DNA from: Akebia trifoliata
Lineage: Eukaryota; Streptophyta; Magnoliopsida; Ranunculales; Lardizabalaceae
Length of the DNA stretch: 64,000 bases
Direction: 5' to 3'
Assembly: GCA_017979445.1 (NCBI GenBank)
Contig: CM030705.1
Span: 15,207,040-15,271,039, forward strand
Made by a program: the position numbers and the translations under genes. The notes under the pieces are model-generated. The model did not search any database. It had not been told where the DNA came from and was given only the letters and a program-made list of their open reading frames with translations. Below are positions 46,037 through 58,119 of the stretch, piece after piece (position 1 is the stretch's first letter; each line of letters opens with the position of its first letter).

Positions 46037-46812
46037 AATAGTACCCAATATAAGTTGGGTATCTTTAAATATCAAATTACCAGAAATATAACAAGTCCCA
46101 TAAAACTAGTTTTATTAACCTTTAATTATTAATCAAAAACTAAAAAATTCCTCCACAAATTTCCTAAAACCTGTATAAGCATACCCAATTCAAGATTCTA
46201 CACAAAACCCAGCATCCAAGTAATAATTTTGCTAAAGAAATCCATAATCCTATAAAAAAAAATGAACAAAAACTCCAAAATTCATATATATAAAAAACTA
46301 GTTCAATAATACCCCATACAAGTTGGGTATCTTTCAAGATCAAATTATCAGAAATGGGACAAATCTCATAAAACTTAATCATTAATTATTAATCAAAAAT
46401 CAAAAAATTCCTCCATAAATTTTCTGAAACCTGTATAAGCATATCCAATTCAAGATTCTACACAAAACCTAGCATCCAAATAACAATTTTACCAAAGAAA
46501 TCCATAGTCATATAAAGAAAAAGGAACAAAAACTCTAAAATTCATGAAAAAATTTGGTTCAATAATACCCCATACAAGTTGGGTATCTTTAAAGATCAAA
46601 TTATCAAAAACAAAATAAATCCCATAAAACTTAACCATTAATTATTAACCAAAAATCAAGAAATTCCTCCATAAATTCCTGAAACCTGTATAAGCATACC
46701 CAATTTAAGAATCTACACAAAACCCAGCATCCAAGTAAAAATTTTAATAAAAACATCCATAGTTCTATAAAGAAAAAGAACAAAAACTCTAAAATTCATA
46801 AAAAAATATCAT
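46037..46812. repeat. three ~260 bp tandem repeats upstream of the TNP1-like gene
   Basis: Units starting CAATA(A/G)TACCC(C)A and containing AAGTTGGGTATCTTT begin near 46037, 46302 and 46558. Each includes CCTGTATAAGCATA and ACACAAAACC(C/T)AGCATCC. They lie 220-1000 bp upstream of the start codon at 45814. Confidence 0.85.
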
Positions 46813-47167
46813 TAAAGATGAAAGTAAATGAGATTCATCAAAGTTGAACTTCTACAGAGCTATAGAGCCCTGGTAAAACAGCTGCAACAAGTTGAACTTC
46901 TACGTCTTTTGTAGGGATGAAAATCGTAATAGAGACGAAGAGAGTGTGAGAAGAAGAGATTGGGAGTTAGGGCAATAGAGTGAGATAGACAGAGAGAGTT
47001 CTGATAAAACAACCGCAACAAATTTAGCTTCTACGACTTTGTAGGGATGAAAACTGTAACAACGACAAAGAGGGTGTGAAAAGGAGAGATTTGGAGTTAG
47101 GGCAAGAGAGATAGAAAGAGAGAGTGCAAGAAGGAGATGGAATGAAATCGACTGAGACTTACCGTTC

Positions 47168-47172
47168 AAGAG
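47168..47172. repeat. target duplication AAGAG (left)
   Basis: Identical to 49051-49055, flanking the TR-GAG element. Confidence 0.9.
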
Positions 47173-47579
47173 TGTTACGTACCCACTTAAGTCGGATCAC
47201 AAACATAATAAAAAAGAAGAAAAAGATTGAGATTGATCTCGTTCAAGGGAGATCGGACCTCCTAAGCCACCAATTCGAGACGGTGAATCTCCAAAATCCA
47301 ATAGGATCTTAATAATAATTTCTCTGCATATTTTTAATTAGTCTAATAATAAATTTAAATACAAAGAATTACTACATTAACTACCCACTTATCCAAACTA
47401 CCCACTCTCCTATTCATTCAAGTAACTACCCCATAACCATAACTCCATAACTCTTACACAATTCGTAACTACCCTTACCCATTACCTAAGACTCCTTAAC
47501 TAATTAAAACAATTAAAATGAAATACATTAAGATGCATCAAATCTTGATACAAGATAATAAATTTCTAGGCACATAACA
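47173..47579 (-). repeat. TR-GAG 3' LTR
   Basis: 407 bp; 98-99% like its partner by eye apart from the CCATAACTCC duplication in the other LTR. Confidence 0.92.
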
Positions 47580-47622
47580 TTCTCTACCCCTTGTAAAAAA
47601 ACCTTGTCCTCAAGGTTTCAAT

Positions 47623-48609
47623 CTAGAAAGTATTCCCTCCCCCTTCATCTTCAATTTTCTTTCCATCATCTCGCTCGTCAATTTCATTAATTTCTTTTGG
47701 CCAATTCCCCTCTAAAAGGAAAAGCTGCTGAACTTTACATTTATGACCTTGGGAGAATTTCTCATCGCAATTATAACATAACCCACGATCTCTACTCTCT
47801 TTCATCTCCACAGGTGAGAGTCGTTTAAGAACAACTGCTAATGGTTTTCCTGAATGAATGATTGTGTTGGTGTCATTTGTAGGGTCGTTCATCCCCTTTC
47901 GAGCCAATATTTTTTCTTCTTGCATGCAAGCGAGGCGGATTGCATCAGTGAGTGTTGTTGGTTTCAACATCTGAACACTCAAACGAATTTCTTCCTTCAA
48001 TCCTCCCACAAAACAACTCACCATGAAGGACTCATTAAGACCTTCAGTTCTGTTTGCTAACTCTTCAAACAGAGTTTGATATTGCTCCACCGAAGACGTT
48101 TGTTGCAATTTAGATAGCATAGCCGTTGGATCCTCGTATGGTGAAGATCCGAATCTAACTTGCAAAGTAGAAGCAAGTGATTCCCAATTTGAAATCGCTC
48201 CTGACCGTTCCATCCAACGAAATCACTGGAGTGCCTTCCCTTCCATGTGAAAGGAGGCTATAAGTAGCCTTTGTGTGAAGGGTGTCTGCTGGTGTAAGAA
48301 GAATTGCTCTGCCCTATAAAGCCAACCATCTAGATCCACCCCAGTAAACCTTGGAAATTCCAATCGTACTGTCCGAGTTTGAATTCCCTTGTCAATATCA
48401 AATTGATAAGGTTCATCAAGTCTGTTAATTGTCTTACTGGAACTCTCCCCTATCTCCTTGCCTTTTTCTTTAGAGAGGTGCTCAATTTTGGTGTCCAAAC
48501 TTGAAACCTTCATCACTAGCTCATTAAGCATCTTCCCATGAATCTCTGTGGTTTCCTTCAAGAAACCCATCATCTCATCGAGTTTGGCATTTCGTGTTCC
48601 TTCCGTCAT
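47623..48609 (-). pseudogene. Ty3/Gypsy Gag of the TR-GAG element, one nonsense codon
   Basis: Best start MTEGTRNAKLDEMM at 48609 (a longer in-frame Met at 48663 reaches into the LTR). The protein has an N-terminal coiled coil (about residues 20-60), the gag core LEFPRFTGVDLDGWLYRAEQ, then GKALQ, stop (TGA for the family Trp, about 48221), FRWMERSGAISNWESLA, EQYQTLFEEL and a CCHC-type knuckle, CYNCDEKFSQGHKC. It ends in an acidic tail. No protease, RT or integrase follows. Gag packages element RNA into particles. Apart from the single TGA the frame is open over about 330 codons, so decay is recent. Confidence 0.88.
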
Positions 48610-48635
48610 TCCAGAATCTACCGTTCTGATACCAA

Positions 48636-49050
48636 TGTTACGTACCCACTTAAATCGGATCACAAAAATAATAAAAAAGAAGAAAAAGATTGAGATTGAT
48701 CTCGTTCGAGGGAGATCGGACCTCCTAAGCCACCAATTCGAGACGGTGAATCTCCAAAATCCAATAGGATCTTAATAATAATTTCTCTGCATATTTTTAA
48801 TTAGTCTAATAATAAATTTAAATACAAAGAATTACTACATTAACTACCCACTTATCCAAACTACCCACTCTCCTATTCATTCAAGTAACTACCCCATAAC
48901 CATAACTCCATAACTCCATAACTCCTACACAATTCATAACTACCCTTACCCATTACCTAAGACTCCTTAACTAATTAAAACAATTAAAATAAAATACATT
49001 AAGATGCATCAAATCTTGATACAAGATAATAAATTTCTAGGCACATAACA
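48636..49050 (-). repeat. TR-GAG 5' LTR
   Basis: 415 bp, reading TGTTATGTGCC at its start on the minus strand and TACGTAACA at its end. Followed by target duplication AAGAG at 49051-49055. Confidence 0.92.
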
Positions 49051-49279
49051 AAGAGGGAGAGAGGAAACAAAAATGTAAGATTGGCGCCAAAATATTACTA
49101 ATTCGTCGACGATTTCTCTAAAACGCTGTGGATGTTGCTATGTTAGCGACGGTTCATTACAAAATCGCCTCTAAAAATCGATTTTTTTGGGTAAATATGA
49201 ATTAGGTGGCGTTAGCAAAAGTTGGTGTGGTAATAGAAACTCTCTTATTTTACCCAAATGAGTTGAGATTCAACTCTAT

Positions 49280-49640
49280 GTAAGGCTCTCAACGGATGCT
49301 TATCGGTTCGAATGCAGAAATATCTAAATTCAAATCCAAAATTTTTATCTAATATCCGAATTCGAATCGGATAATATACGATAATTTCATTATTAAAAAT
49401 AATTATTATATATTATATTATTTATATAAAAAATTAATCAAATAAAATAATATATATTATATATTATTTCGATTTGGATATTATTGAATTCGAAATGCTA
49501 ATATCTGAATCCATATCTGATAAGGATTTGAATATATAAAACTATCTGAATTCAAATTCGATATTAGAAATTTTCGAATAATATCCAATTTTTCCAATTT
49601 GAATTCAAATTTTCGACTATCCATTCACACCCCTAACTCT
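49280..49640. mobile_element. candidate MITE inside CACTA 1
   Basis: The right end ATGGATAGTCG/CACACCCCTAA is partly mirrored at the left end TAAGGCTCTCAACGGAT. The interior is AT-rich with GAATTCGAAT/ATTCGAATTC half-repeats. No TSD resolved. Confidence 0.3.
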
Positions 49641-50879
49641 ATGAACATCTAAACCGATTTAAATACAAGTTTTTTTATATTTATTTCAACCGATTTAATC
49701 AACATGAAGTTTTACACAGTTTTAAAATTCAAGAGCTTGAATCAAATCGATCTCCATCTAATCTACAAGGATAAAAAACTTGCAAGTCTACTCAGATGAA
49801 ATAAATAAATATATTTAACATATAAGTATTTTTAAGATACATCTCCCAAAAAAATATCATATATACCCAATTAAATCGGTTGAATTTTTGACCCGAGGTA
49901 GTTCATTTTTTGGGATGACTCAATTGAGATGAGGAGTTGAGTCAATTGATCGGCCGAGTTAATTTGGCAAATTGGGTTCATAAAGTTTTAGGGCTAAGAC
50001 ACCTTGAAATCCAATCAAGTGGAATTGACTTGGTCAAGTTTTGAATTGACTCGGTCAAGTTTTGAATTGACTCAATGAGTTCTAAAATTAGGATTTTACG
50101 TGCTAACATGTAGTAAGGTGAATATTTCATTGTGCACAATGTGATATCAATCATTTCATTGGCTGGTCTTTGGATAGTTTAGGAAATATAGGGAGTGAAA
50201 TAGTGTCCTTAAAGAGATCTGTGGCAATTAATCATTCAAACTTTTTTCCCTTGTTAGTTGTTAATTTGTTTTTGTTTCTTTTTAAATGGTAATAAAAATT
50301 ATTATTTAAGATGTAAATTTGGATATTTTGTAAGTGTAAGGGAGATAAGCTAAACAATACAACTTTAGAAGCATGGATGAAAGAGACTCTTAAACACACA
50401 CTCAAATTGTTTAATGAGATAAAAGGGAAAGGGTTGAAGATATTCTAGATAAAATTATGAAAACATGTGCAATTTTTGTTAAAATTCTCGTTCAAGTACA
50501 CTATTCAGTTTACTTCAAAAAACATGCATAATGAGATTGTAGAGATTTTAATGTAACGATCTCGTCTTTCTTATAAAAGGTAGTGAGATCACTAATATTT
50601 ATTCGAAAAGTGACAATCTTGCTAAAAGCTAGCGTGATTGCTACTTTTATATTTTGAAAGTGATGATCTCACTAAAACAGAGTGCGTGAGAGAGGAAATT
50701 TTTGCCACTTATAATTATAATCAAACAAACTAAATGCGTGAACGACGAATCATTAATTATTGTCATTAAAGAATATATTACCAACTTTCAAAAAACACAG
50801 TAAAACATATTTTATAAATTTAATTAATTTAAAAAATGAACAGATTAAATTATGGGTGATTCTTAAGAAAAAAAAGTTG
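49641..50879. other. gene-free CACTA 1 interior
   Basis: AT-rich. A TCAATTGA/GACTCGGTCAAGTTTTGAATT unit is repeated in tandem near 50025-50075. Nothing coding seen. Confidence 0.5.
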
Positions 50880-51766
50880 TTGTTTCATGTGTACCGGCGA
50901 CACCTGATGACCGTCGTTAAGTCTTTTTTATAAATTTAAAAAATATTTGAGTTTAATTACTAGAGGTTTAGAAGAATATTAATCACCATTAAATTTATTT
51001 TATATATTTAAAAATATTCAAGCTAATTAACAACGTTTCAATTAAAACGCAGTTATTTGATTAACATTACCAGCAGTTAATAGAAACCACTGTTGATTCA
51101 TATGTATTACCGGCACTTTAAAACCGCCGTCACATCTATTTTACATATTTAAAAAATAGTCAAGCTAATTAAGTTAGTTGATCAAATATTACCAGCGCTT
51201 TAATAAAAACTGCTGTTAATTCTGTTGTATTGCCGGCACTTTAAAACCGCTGTCAAAAAAATAATTAAGGTAATTAACACCATTTCAAGAAAAACGCCGT
51301 TATTAGATTACTATTAGCAGCGGTTTATTTTAAACTGCCGTTGATTTATGTGTATTAGCGGCACTTAGTAACCGCCGTTAAATCTATTTTATATATTTAA
51401 AAAAATAGTCAAGCTAATTAACGCCGTTTTAACTAAACCGCTGTTATTGGATTAATGTTACCAGCGGTTTCCTAGGAATTGCCGTTGTTTCATATTTATT
51501 TGCGGCACTTTTTAACCGCCGTAAAATCTATTTTATAAATTTTTAAAAATAGTCAAGCTAATTAACAGCGTTTCAATTAAATCGCCGACAATTTATAATA
51601 TTACTAGCGATTCTAAACCGCCGTCTAATATTTAATATAATTAAAAATATTGGCGATAGAATTACCGACGGTTTGAGATTAAACATCGTTGTAGATCAAT
51701 AATTAACGGTTGCTTTTGGAAAACGCCGTTAACGTTCTGCCGTTAAAACTAAGCGTTTTTGTAGTG
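50880..51766. repeat. right subterminal repeats of CACTA 1
   Basis: About 890 bp of alternating motifs: ACCGCCGT, CGGCACTT, AACGCCGTT and CAGCGGTTT, roughly every 40-60 bp. A longer unit (AATAGTCAAGCTAATTAA then an (A/C)CGCCGTT block) recurs at about 51160, 51400 and 51550. Confidence 0.85.
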
Positions 51767-51769
51767 ATG

Positions 51770-51963
51770 GTTTACAAAAAATGGATAATCCACGATTCTT
51801 CAACTTGTAAACATGGGGCTAAAAATTTCGGAATGGGCTGATTTTTGGTGAGAATAATCTTCTCACCATAGAGATCATCTCCCCAAAAATCAGCCCATTC
51901 CAAAACTTGTAACCCATGTAGGACAAAACACGTAGGGCAAATAGTAGGGTGCAAACATTTTTC
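51770..51963. mobile_element. right half of MITE H
   Basis: Continues the MITE interrupted at 38867: GTTTACAAAAAATGG, hairpin TGAGAATAATCTTCTCACC, then GTAGGGCAAATAGTAGGGTG. Followed by (TA)n. Confidence 0.8.
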
Positions 51964-52568
51964 CTATATATATATATATATATATATAATACTTCTTTAC
52001 AAATTCAACTATAGTAAAATGGTTCACAACTGCAATAATTTTTTTCCTGTCATCAGGTAGGGAAAGAAATTCATTTTCTTTATTTGTCTCTCCCATTTTC
52101 TCTTTTTGCAATTTTTTTTAAAAAGTAAAGTGCCATATCCCGAGTGCGTTGAAGTCCCTCCTTAAGGCTTTGGCTCTACAAAAAGGCTTGGGAGGAGATG
52201 CCTACCACAAGCCCAAGCATGTTGGAGTTGCTCTAACTGTGGTTTTCAAATTTCATGGACTTGTGTAGATGTATTTGAATGTCTTGTTCTTCTTTTAAAA
52301 AAAATATATTTTTATTAAGATAACTAACGGGACTTTAGTCGTTTCTTAATCTTCTAGTAACAGTAAAATAATTGTTCTTTTGACTATTAAAATATTATAA
52401 TTGCTTTACTTGAATTGACAAAATGATAGAAATTTCCTCTTGACAGTCGAATAATTTGAATAATCCTTTGTCGATCTTCCCATTTTAGTTAAATCTTCTT
52501 TTGTTGAGTGGGGGTGTGGTTTAGTTTACATGAGAAATGTTCAGGAGGTACAAAATGCTTATAATACA
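51964..52568. other. gene-free spacer between the two CACTA elements
   Basis: (TA)n at 51964-51990, then AT-rich DNA. GTTGGAGTTGCTCTAA near 52223 resembles a MITE end but has no clear partner. Confidence 0.5.
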
Positions 52569-52584
52569 CACTACAACATTTTTG

Positions 52585-52910
52585 ATCTATAGCGGCGGAT
52601 TTTTCCGCCGCTATAAGGTAATTTTTCCGCCGGTAAAAGTTATTGCGGCAATGAGCAGCGGAACCAAAGATCCGTCGTTGTGTCGCTAACTATAGTAGCG
52701 GATAATGTATTCCGCTGTTGCAGGTAGTACTTTTAGCGGCGGATATTAAGATCCGCTGCAATAGATCAATTTTTTTAATAAATAGAATATAATACATATA
52801 GCGGCTGATATTATGATCCGCTGCAATAGGTCAATTTTTTTTAAAAATATATAACACATATAGCGGCGGATATTAAAATCCGCCGCTATATGCTTTAGAA
52901 AAATATATAT
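52585..52910. repeat. left subterminal palindromes of CACTA 2
   Basis: Units of the form TAGCGGCGGATATTA...ATCCGC(C/T)GC(T/A)AT, each an imperfect palindrome of about 28 bp, at about 52590, 52690, 52735, 52800 and 52860. Confidence 0.85.
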
Positions 52911-53464
52911 ATATTATATATCCTTCAAAAATAATATATAAAGACGAAATTTGTATTCACTGCTGTAATTTTTTTTCATATATATATATACATTTAACCT
53001 GTGTCCTCCAACCTGTACAGATTGAAACTTTAAAATAAATAATATAAGAGAGCTGCTATTGCCACACTAACTTTTATTAATCCTGCACTAATACATAAGT
53101 AATTCACCAAAGAACTGCACATGTTTATAGTTTAAATTAACATCTTTATTCAAGAATCAAGACTATATTGACAAAAAGGAATGATCATACAGAAGATGGA
53201 ATACAGACAAAGCATGCTGTGTAGTTAATTAAAAAGAATAATACTAAACTCAAACACACTCAACTGACGTGGAATGTGCACAGAACCATGGTGCTTGACG
53301 TGGGATGATTTTTAAGACCATAGTCTCCTTCAAACAACTTTAATGCCTTAAGATCTCTTCTGTCAATGAATTTGTATGCAAACTACAATTAGCAAGTAAA
53401 TAAGGAAAATTAAAATTCACCTAATATCATGTATCCAAAGATTGCATTTCCATAGAATGGTACA

Positions 53465-55372
53465 TATATCGACACATTGGTGGCTGGCGAGAACAATCTA
53501 AGGCCATTGATGCAGATGTAAGTCTAGTTTTAGTTGTAGGCTGCAATAAATTTTAAACCTAGTTTTAGGCACTTGGTTTTCTATGGCTGAGATAAATCTT
53601 TCCAAATATGAATTGAAATGATGTAAATATGGAAGCTCAAGACTAAAATTACAATTTAAGTGAAGGATATAATATGGGATATAGCTACTTAGGGTACAAG
53701 ACAAAGCCATAGATTGACTTGCCCTTCTTGTCAATTCTGAAGACTCCTTCCGATACATATACATGTGACATACTTAAACAGAGAACTCTAAAAAGATTCA
53801 CAAAAGAAATCCTTAAAAAGAAACAGCAAAGGAAACAAGATATAAAGCAGGACACCCAATTCAAGTTTTCATCGAATTGTAACGAAAGGCAATTACAAAA
53901 TCCTAAATGGCCTTCAAAATGGTCTCATGATGCACCTCAAAATGACCCCATAAGGAAAGCCTGGAGAAGATAATGAAGCTTAAGAATGAACATGGTTTAG
54001 TCAATAACAGGTCTGAAAAGCCCCTTTGGTTCATCATAAAACCATCTGTAAAACAATGTTTTGGTCTCAAAAAGAATGATTGTGAATGAGAAGCATATAC
54101 ACAAGACAAATATGTAAAGGACAATCTTGGACAATAAATGATTGTGAACTCCATTTAGTATATTTGAACAGATTAAGTCATGGATCAGACATACATTTGG
54201 TGCAATATAGATATCGAAACCCCCTTTCTTTTTTATAGATTATTTGAAATCAAACCCACAATCTCAAAGTTTAGGTGTTGTTTCTTATATCTACAACGGG
54301 TCTCACAAAGGGTGTGTGTGTGTCCATTTATCAAGTTAATCTTTTATTTGGGAATCAACTAACTATTGCTACTGTTTCCAAAAAACAAAAGCAAAAATAA
54401 AACCTACAAAACCAATCTATATCGACACATTGGTGGCTGGCGAGAACAATCTAAGGCCATTGATGCAGATGTAAGTCTAGTTTTAGTTGTAGGCTGCAAT
54501 AAATTTTAAACCTAGTTTTAGGCACTTGGTTTTCTATGGCTGAGATAAATCTTTCCAAATATGAATTGAAATGATGTAAATATGGAAGCTCAAGACTAAA
54601 ATTACAATTTAAGTGAAGGATATAATATGGGATATAGCTACTTAGGGTACAAGACAAAGCCATAGATTGACTTGCCCTTCTTGTCAATTCTGAAGACTCC
54701 TTCCGATACATATACATGTGACATACTTAAACAGAGAACTCTAAAAAGATTCACAAAAGAAATCCTTAAAAGAAACAGCAAAGGAAACAAGATATAAAGC
54801 AGGACACCCAATTCAAGTTTTCATCGAATTGTAACGAAAGGCAATTACAAAATCCTAAATGGCCTTCAAAATGTGGTCTCATGATGCACCTCAAAATGAC
54901 CCCATAAGGAAAGCCTGGAGAAGATAATGAAGCTTAAGAATGAACATGGTTTAGTCAATAACAGGTCTGAAAAGCCCCTTTGGTTCATCATAAAACCATC
55001 TGTAAAACAATGTTTTGGTCTCAAAAAGAATGATTGTGAATGAGAAGCATATACACAAGACAAATATGTAAAGGACAATCTTGGACAATAAATGATTGTG
55101 AACTCCATTTAGTATATTTGAACAGATTAAGTCATGGATCAGACATACATTTGGTGCAATATAGATATCGAAACCCCCTTTCTTTTTTATAGATTATTTG
55201 AAATCAAACCCACAATCTCAAAGTTTAGGTGTTGTTTCTTATATCTACAACGGGTCTCACAAAGGGTGTGTGTGTGTCCATTTATCAAGTTAATCTTTTA
55301 TTTGGGAATCAACTAACTATTGCTACTGTTTCCAAAAAACAAAAAGCAAAAATAAAACCTACAAAACCAATC
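53465..55372. repeat. 953 bp near-identical tandem duplication
   Basis: Copy 1 53465-54417, copy 2 54418 to about 55372, both starting TATATCGACACATTGGTGG and ending CTACAAAACCAATCT. They differ by only a few 1-2 bp indels (an A-run near 53820/54770, CAAAATGG versus CAAAATGTGG, an A-run near the end). Duplicate ORFs on both strands arise from this and have no recognisable motif. Very recent, or a copy artefact of assembly. Confidence 0.93.
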
Positions 55373-55681
55373 TTATGGATGAGACCACCATTTCAGTATA
55401 TACATATATATTCTAGAACCTTGATTATCTGGAATATATGCATGGAAAGGACGTCTTCGGTGCTCTACTTGATATCATCTCTGCCAAACAAGAAATTCCT
55501 TTATAGCTAGAGAGCAAGAATTGCTTTAACAGGAGAAATTGAAACATGAAGAAAGTTAGACATTTCACACAAACAAAACTCTTGAGGTTTTAAAGAGACC
55601 AATCAAAATTTTGTAGCCAGTCAAATTTTCACCATTCACTTTCAAAATACATCCTCTAGTATAAACCTTTAAAATGATAGT

Positions 55682-55894
55682 TTATATGTAACTAGCACCA
55701 AAAGGGTTGCAACAAACACCAATAAACGGAGAGACTTGCTTGCACAAGAAAACTAATTGTGACCTATCATTTGTCTTATTTTCTAAATGAATACGTCTTT
55801 CACTTTCCTCCTTAAACTTGTTTGGAGGAAGAATTTCACATGGGCCTTGAATTAAGCCAACCCTTACAGTGCTAGCATGATTAGATTCATACAC
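55682..55894 (-). other. exon-like captured fragment, unknown protein
   Basis: After a TTGCAG acceptor at 55895, the minus strand is open for about 70 codons with balanced, protein-like composition: VYESNHASTVRVGLIQGPCE, then PPNKFKEESERRIHLENK. I do not recognise the family. By its place between other captured fragments it is probably another host exon. No partner exon identified. Confidence 0.35.
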
Positions 55895-55900
55895 CTGCAA

Positions 55901-58119
55901 CAGTATAACATCCTATAAACTTCCACATGTAACAGATAAGACATTGAACATACTAGATCAAAAAGAAGCCGCTCACGAAAACAAGAACTAAATAAAAACC
56001 TAAGCATTAGAAAATGAAAAAGACTTCATGAAAGGACATAGTAATTAATATGTTACCAATTGTTTAAGTTCAAAAACATACCTCTTGATGGCCTATTATA
56101 GGAAGTTAGATCATCATTTTCCCTCCTCCTTTGTCCAGGTTTGGGACCGGCAATGTAAAAGGTTTAAAAAAGTTTACCTAAAAAGAAAAAACTATTAGTT
56201 ATTAATTAAATAATAGAAAATAATATAAAAGTCCTAGAAGACAATAAATGAGTCCATAAAAACTAGTATCAAGTAAGTTTACCATTGGAATATGTAATGA
56301 TCCAATCAAAGTCAAAACACAAACCTTGTGTCTATGTTATTTTGTTACAACAAGGATGACAAGTAAACAATTATTTCACTTTTTTCTTCTTTCCATTTTT
56401 TCTATTGTTATGCCTTTATTATGCCTATTAATAAAGATCTTTAAAATGAGAATAATGCATATTACAATCACAATTTAAAAAGAGAGCTGATATTGGCACC
56501 CCAACTTAAAACAGCTCCGAAATTAACCAATCACTCTTGCTCATTTAATACACATGGCATCAAGCCATTGGTTCATCACCTTGGCACATAAATTTCTAAA
56601 TAACAAATCTATGTTCTGTTTTCAGATAGTCAAGTGTTTTTGAATTAATGATTGGGTAATTTATCCATAAATAAATAAAGGAACAATATTCACTAGGCTA
56701 ACTTCAAATTTTTAGGAATAAAAAAGCATTCACAATGAAGTTAACAGTCCACCAAAAGATCCATGGACACAAATATATGCAAACAGTCTTCTCAAGCCTT
56801 CATACATATAATAATAAAAATCTTACTAATCACAATACCATAATAACAACAACAACTTTGCTTTCTTTCAACCAGAAGGCGTCCCCCCCAAATCTTGTTG
56901 GGAAGACAAAGCAACATTCAGTCTTATAAATATATAAATATAATTATAATAGATTGGTGGCAGAGTGGCCTTGCAGCCTCCATTGCTAGTCAGTCAGTCA
57001 TATTCGCGTAGCTAGGTAACTTGCTAGAGAGTTTATTGGCTTGCAAGTATCAGTTTTTTCGTGTGTGTGTTTAGGATTTTCTATGAATCTAATCATAATT
57101 GTAAACAACAACTTTTCAAAAACTTGTATAATGTCATTCTTCAATTACACCACAACAATAAGGCAAAGAATTTAGATAGAGCAGAGAGGTGCTCAAGCAT
57201 AAAACAGTGTGCTATGTACACACCCAAAATAAAGCATAGCAGCATGCTTCAGTAGAATCATATTCTTTAGTAGTCTATGGACAACCAGGTACATTTATCA
57301 AAAACACAAACACAAAAGGTCATCAGGTGCAATTTCGACTAATGAGTTGAATTGGTCATTCGTTAGAAGTAAAAGCAAATTCAAGCCCATCAGACACACT
57401 AGTAGTGCTAATTCAAGCCTACAATACCCCATCTTTGTCTCTATACTTTACTAGTTAATTTTTGGTTTCCTTGATGAAAAATGAGATATATGGGGTGGGG
57501 TATTTATAGTGAAAATAGTGGAGAAAAGGGAGAGAAAGCAAGAATTTGGAGCAAAAATAAAGAGATAAAATCAACATATGGCACAAATCTCATCAGACAC
57601 ACACTAATATTTTAAGTTTTATAAGTTAATTTGGAGGAAAAAGGAAAAAATATTAAAATGAGATTGGAAAATGAAACTTTTATAAGGTATCTTTGCATGA
57701 CTAAACTCACCACCTTACATTCTTTATCCATGGTGAGATTATCTATAAAGTTAGCCCTTTACAGATAAAAAGACCACCCAATTCGAACCATGACAACCAT
57801 ATCCTCACATTTGAGGTGCGGGACCAACAAAGATATTTCCAGCACATATATGTATGTGTTGTTAGTGATGAACCAAAAGTAATCGTCTTCGGAATTTATA
57901 TTTATAGATCTTCATCATGGAGATCATCAGCAATAAAACTCAGCTAAATTTGAAAATTCTATCCTACAAAACTAGGTAGGTTACAAGTATAAAGTTCGAA
58001 AGTCCCTTTAATGTTTATTGGAGACTACTTTTCATATGGTTGGATTCTTGGAATGGGCTAAGGAATGATTTTCTGTGAGGATGTCATCCAAACAAGAAAT
58101 CAGACTCAATTTGATGTAG
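55901..58119. other. unassigned CACTA 2 interior
   Basis: No gene recognised. At 56110-56160 TTTTCCCTCCTCCTTTGTCC and GGTTTGGGACCGGCAATG resemble 43640-43680 in CACTA 1. A degraded MITE hairpin lies around 57890-58120. Confidence 0.4.

Larger units (their letters stand above)
47173..49050 (-). mobile_element. gag-only LTR retrotransposon (TR-GAG type)
   Basis: LTRs at 47173-47579 (407 bp) and 48636-49050 (415 bp) have TGTTACGTACC...GGCACATAACA ends on the + strand and differ by about six substitutions plus one short duplication. The PBS TGGTATCAGAAC (minus, 48623-48634) abuts the 5' LTR. The polypurine AAGGGGTAGAGAA abuts the 3' LTR. Target duplication AAGAG on both sides. The 1.06 kb interior encodes only a Ty3/Gypsy Gag. 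That is the definition of TR-GAG elements, which need pol in trans. Nested inside CACTA 1, hence younger than it. Confidence 0.93.
38868..51766. mobile_element. complete CACTA transposon with captured gene fragments
   Basis: Starts CACTACAAAATAAACGG and ends AAGCGTTTTTGTAGTG, giving inverted CACTACAAAA termini. A 3 bp ATG duplication flanks it (38865-38867, 51767-51769), as in the CACTA (En/Spm) superfamily. Both ends carry GC-rich subterminal repeats in otherwise AT-rich DNA. Total 12.9 kb. Inside are a broken Transposase_24-type gene, three recognisable host-gene fragments (all minus), a 121 bp hairpin, a triplicated 260 bp repeat and a nested 1.88 kb TR-GAG retrotransposon. No TNP2/DDE transposase is seen, so it is probably mobilised in trans. 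Confidence 0.92.

Noticed and set aside
53498..55108. Pairs of identical 80-88 codon ORFs on the minus strand
   Set aside because: Duplicated only because the 953 bp unit is duplicated. No recognisable motif or splice pattern.
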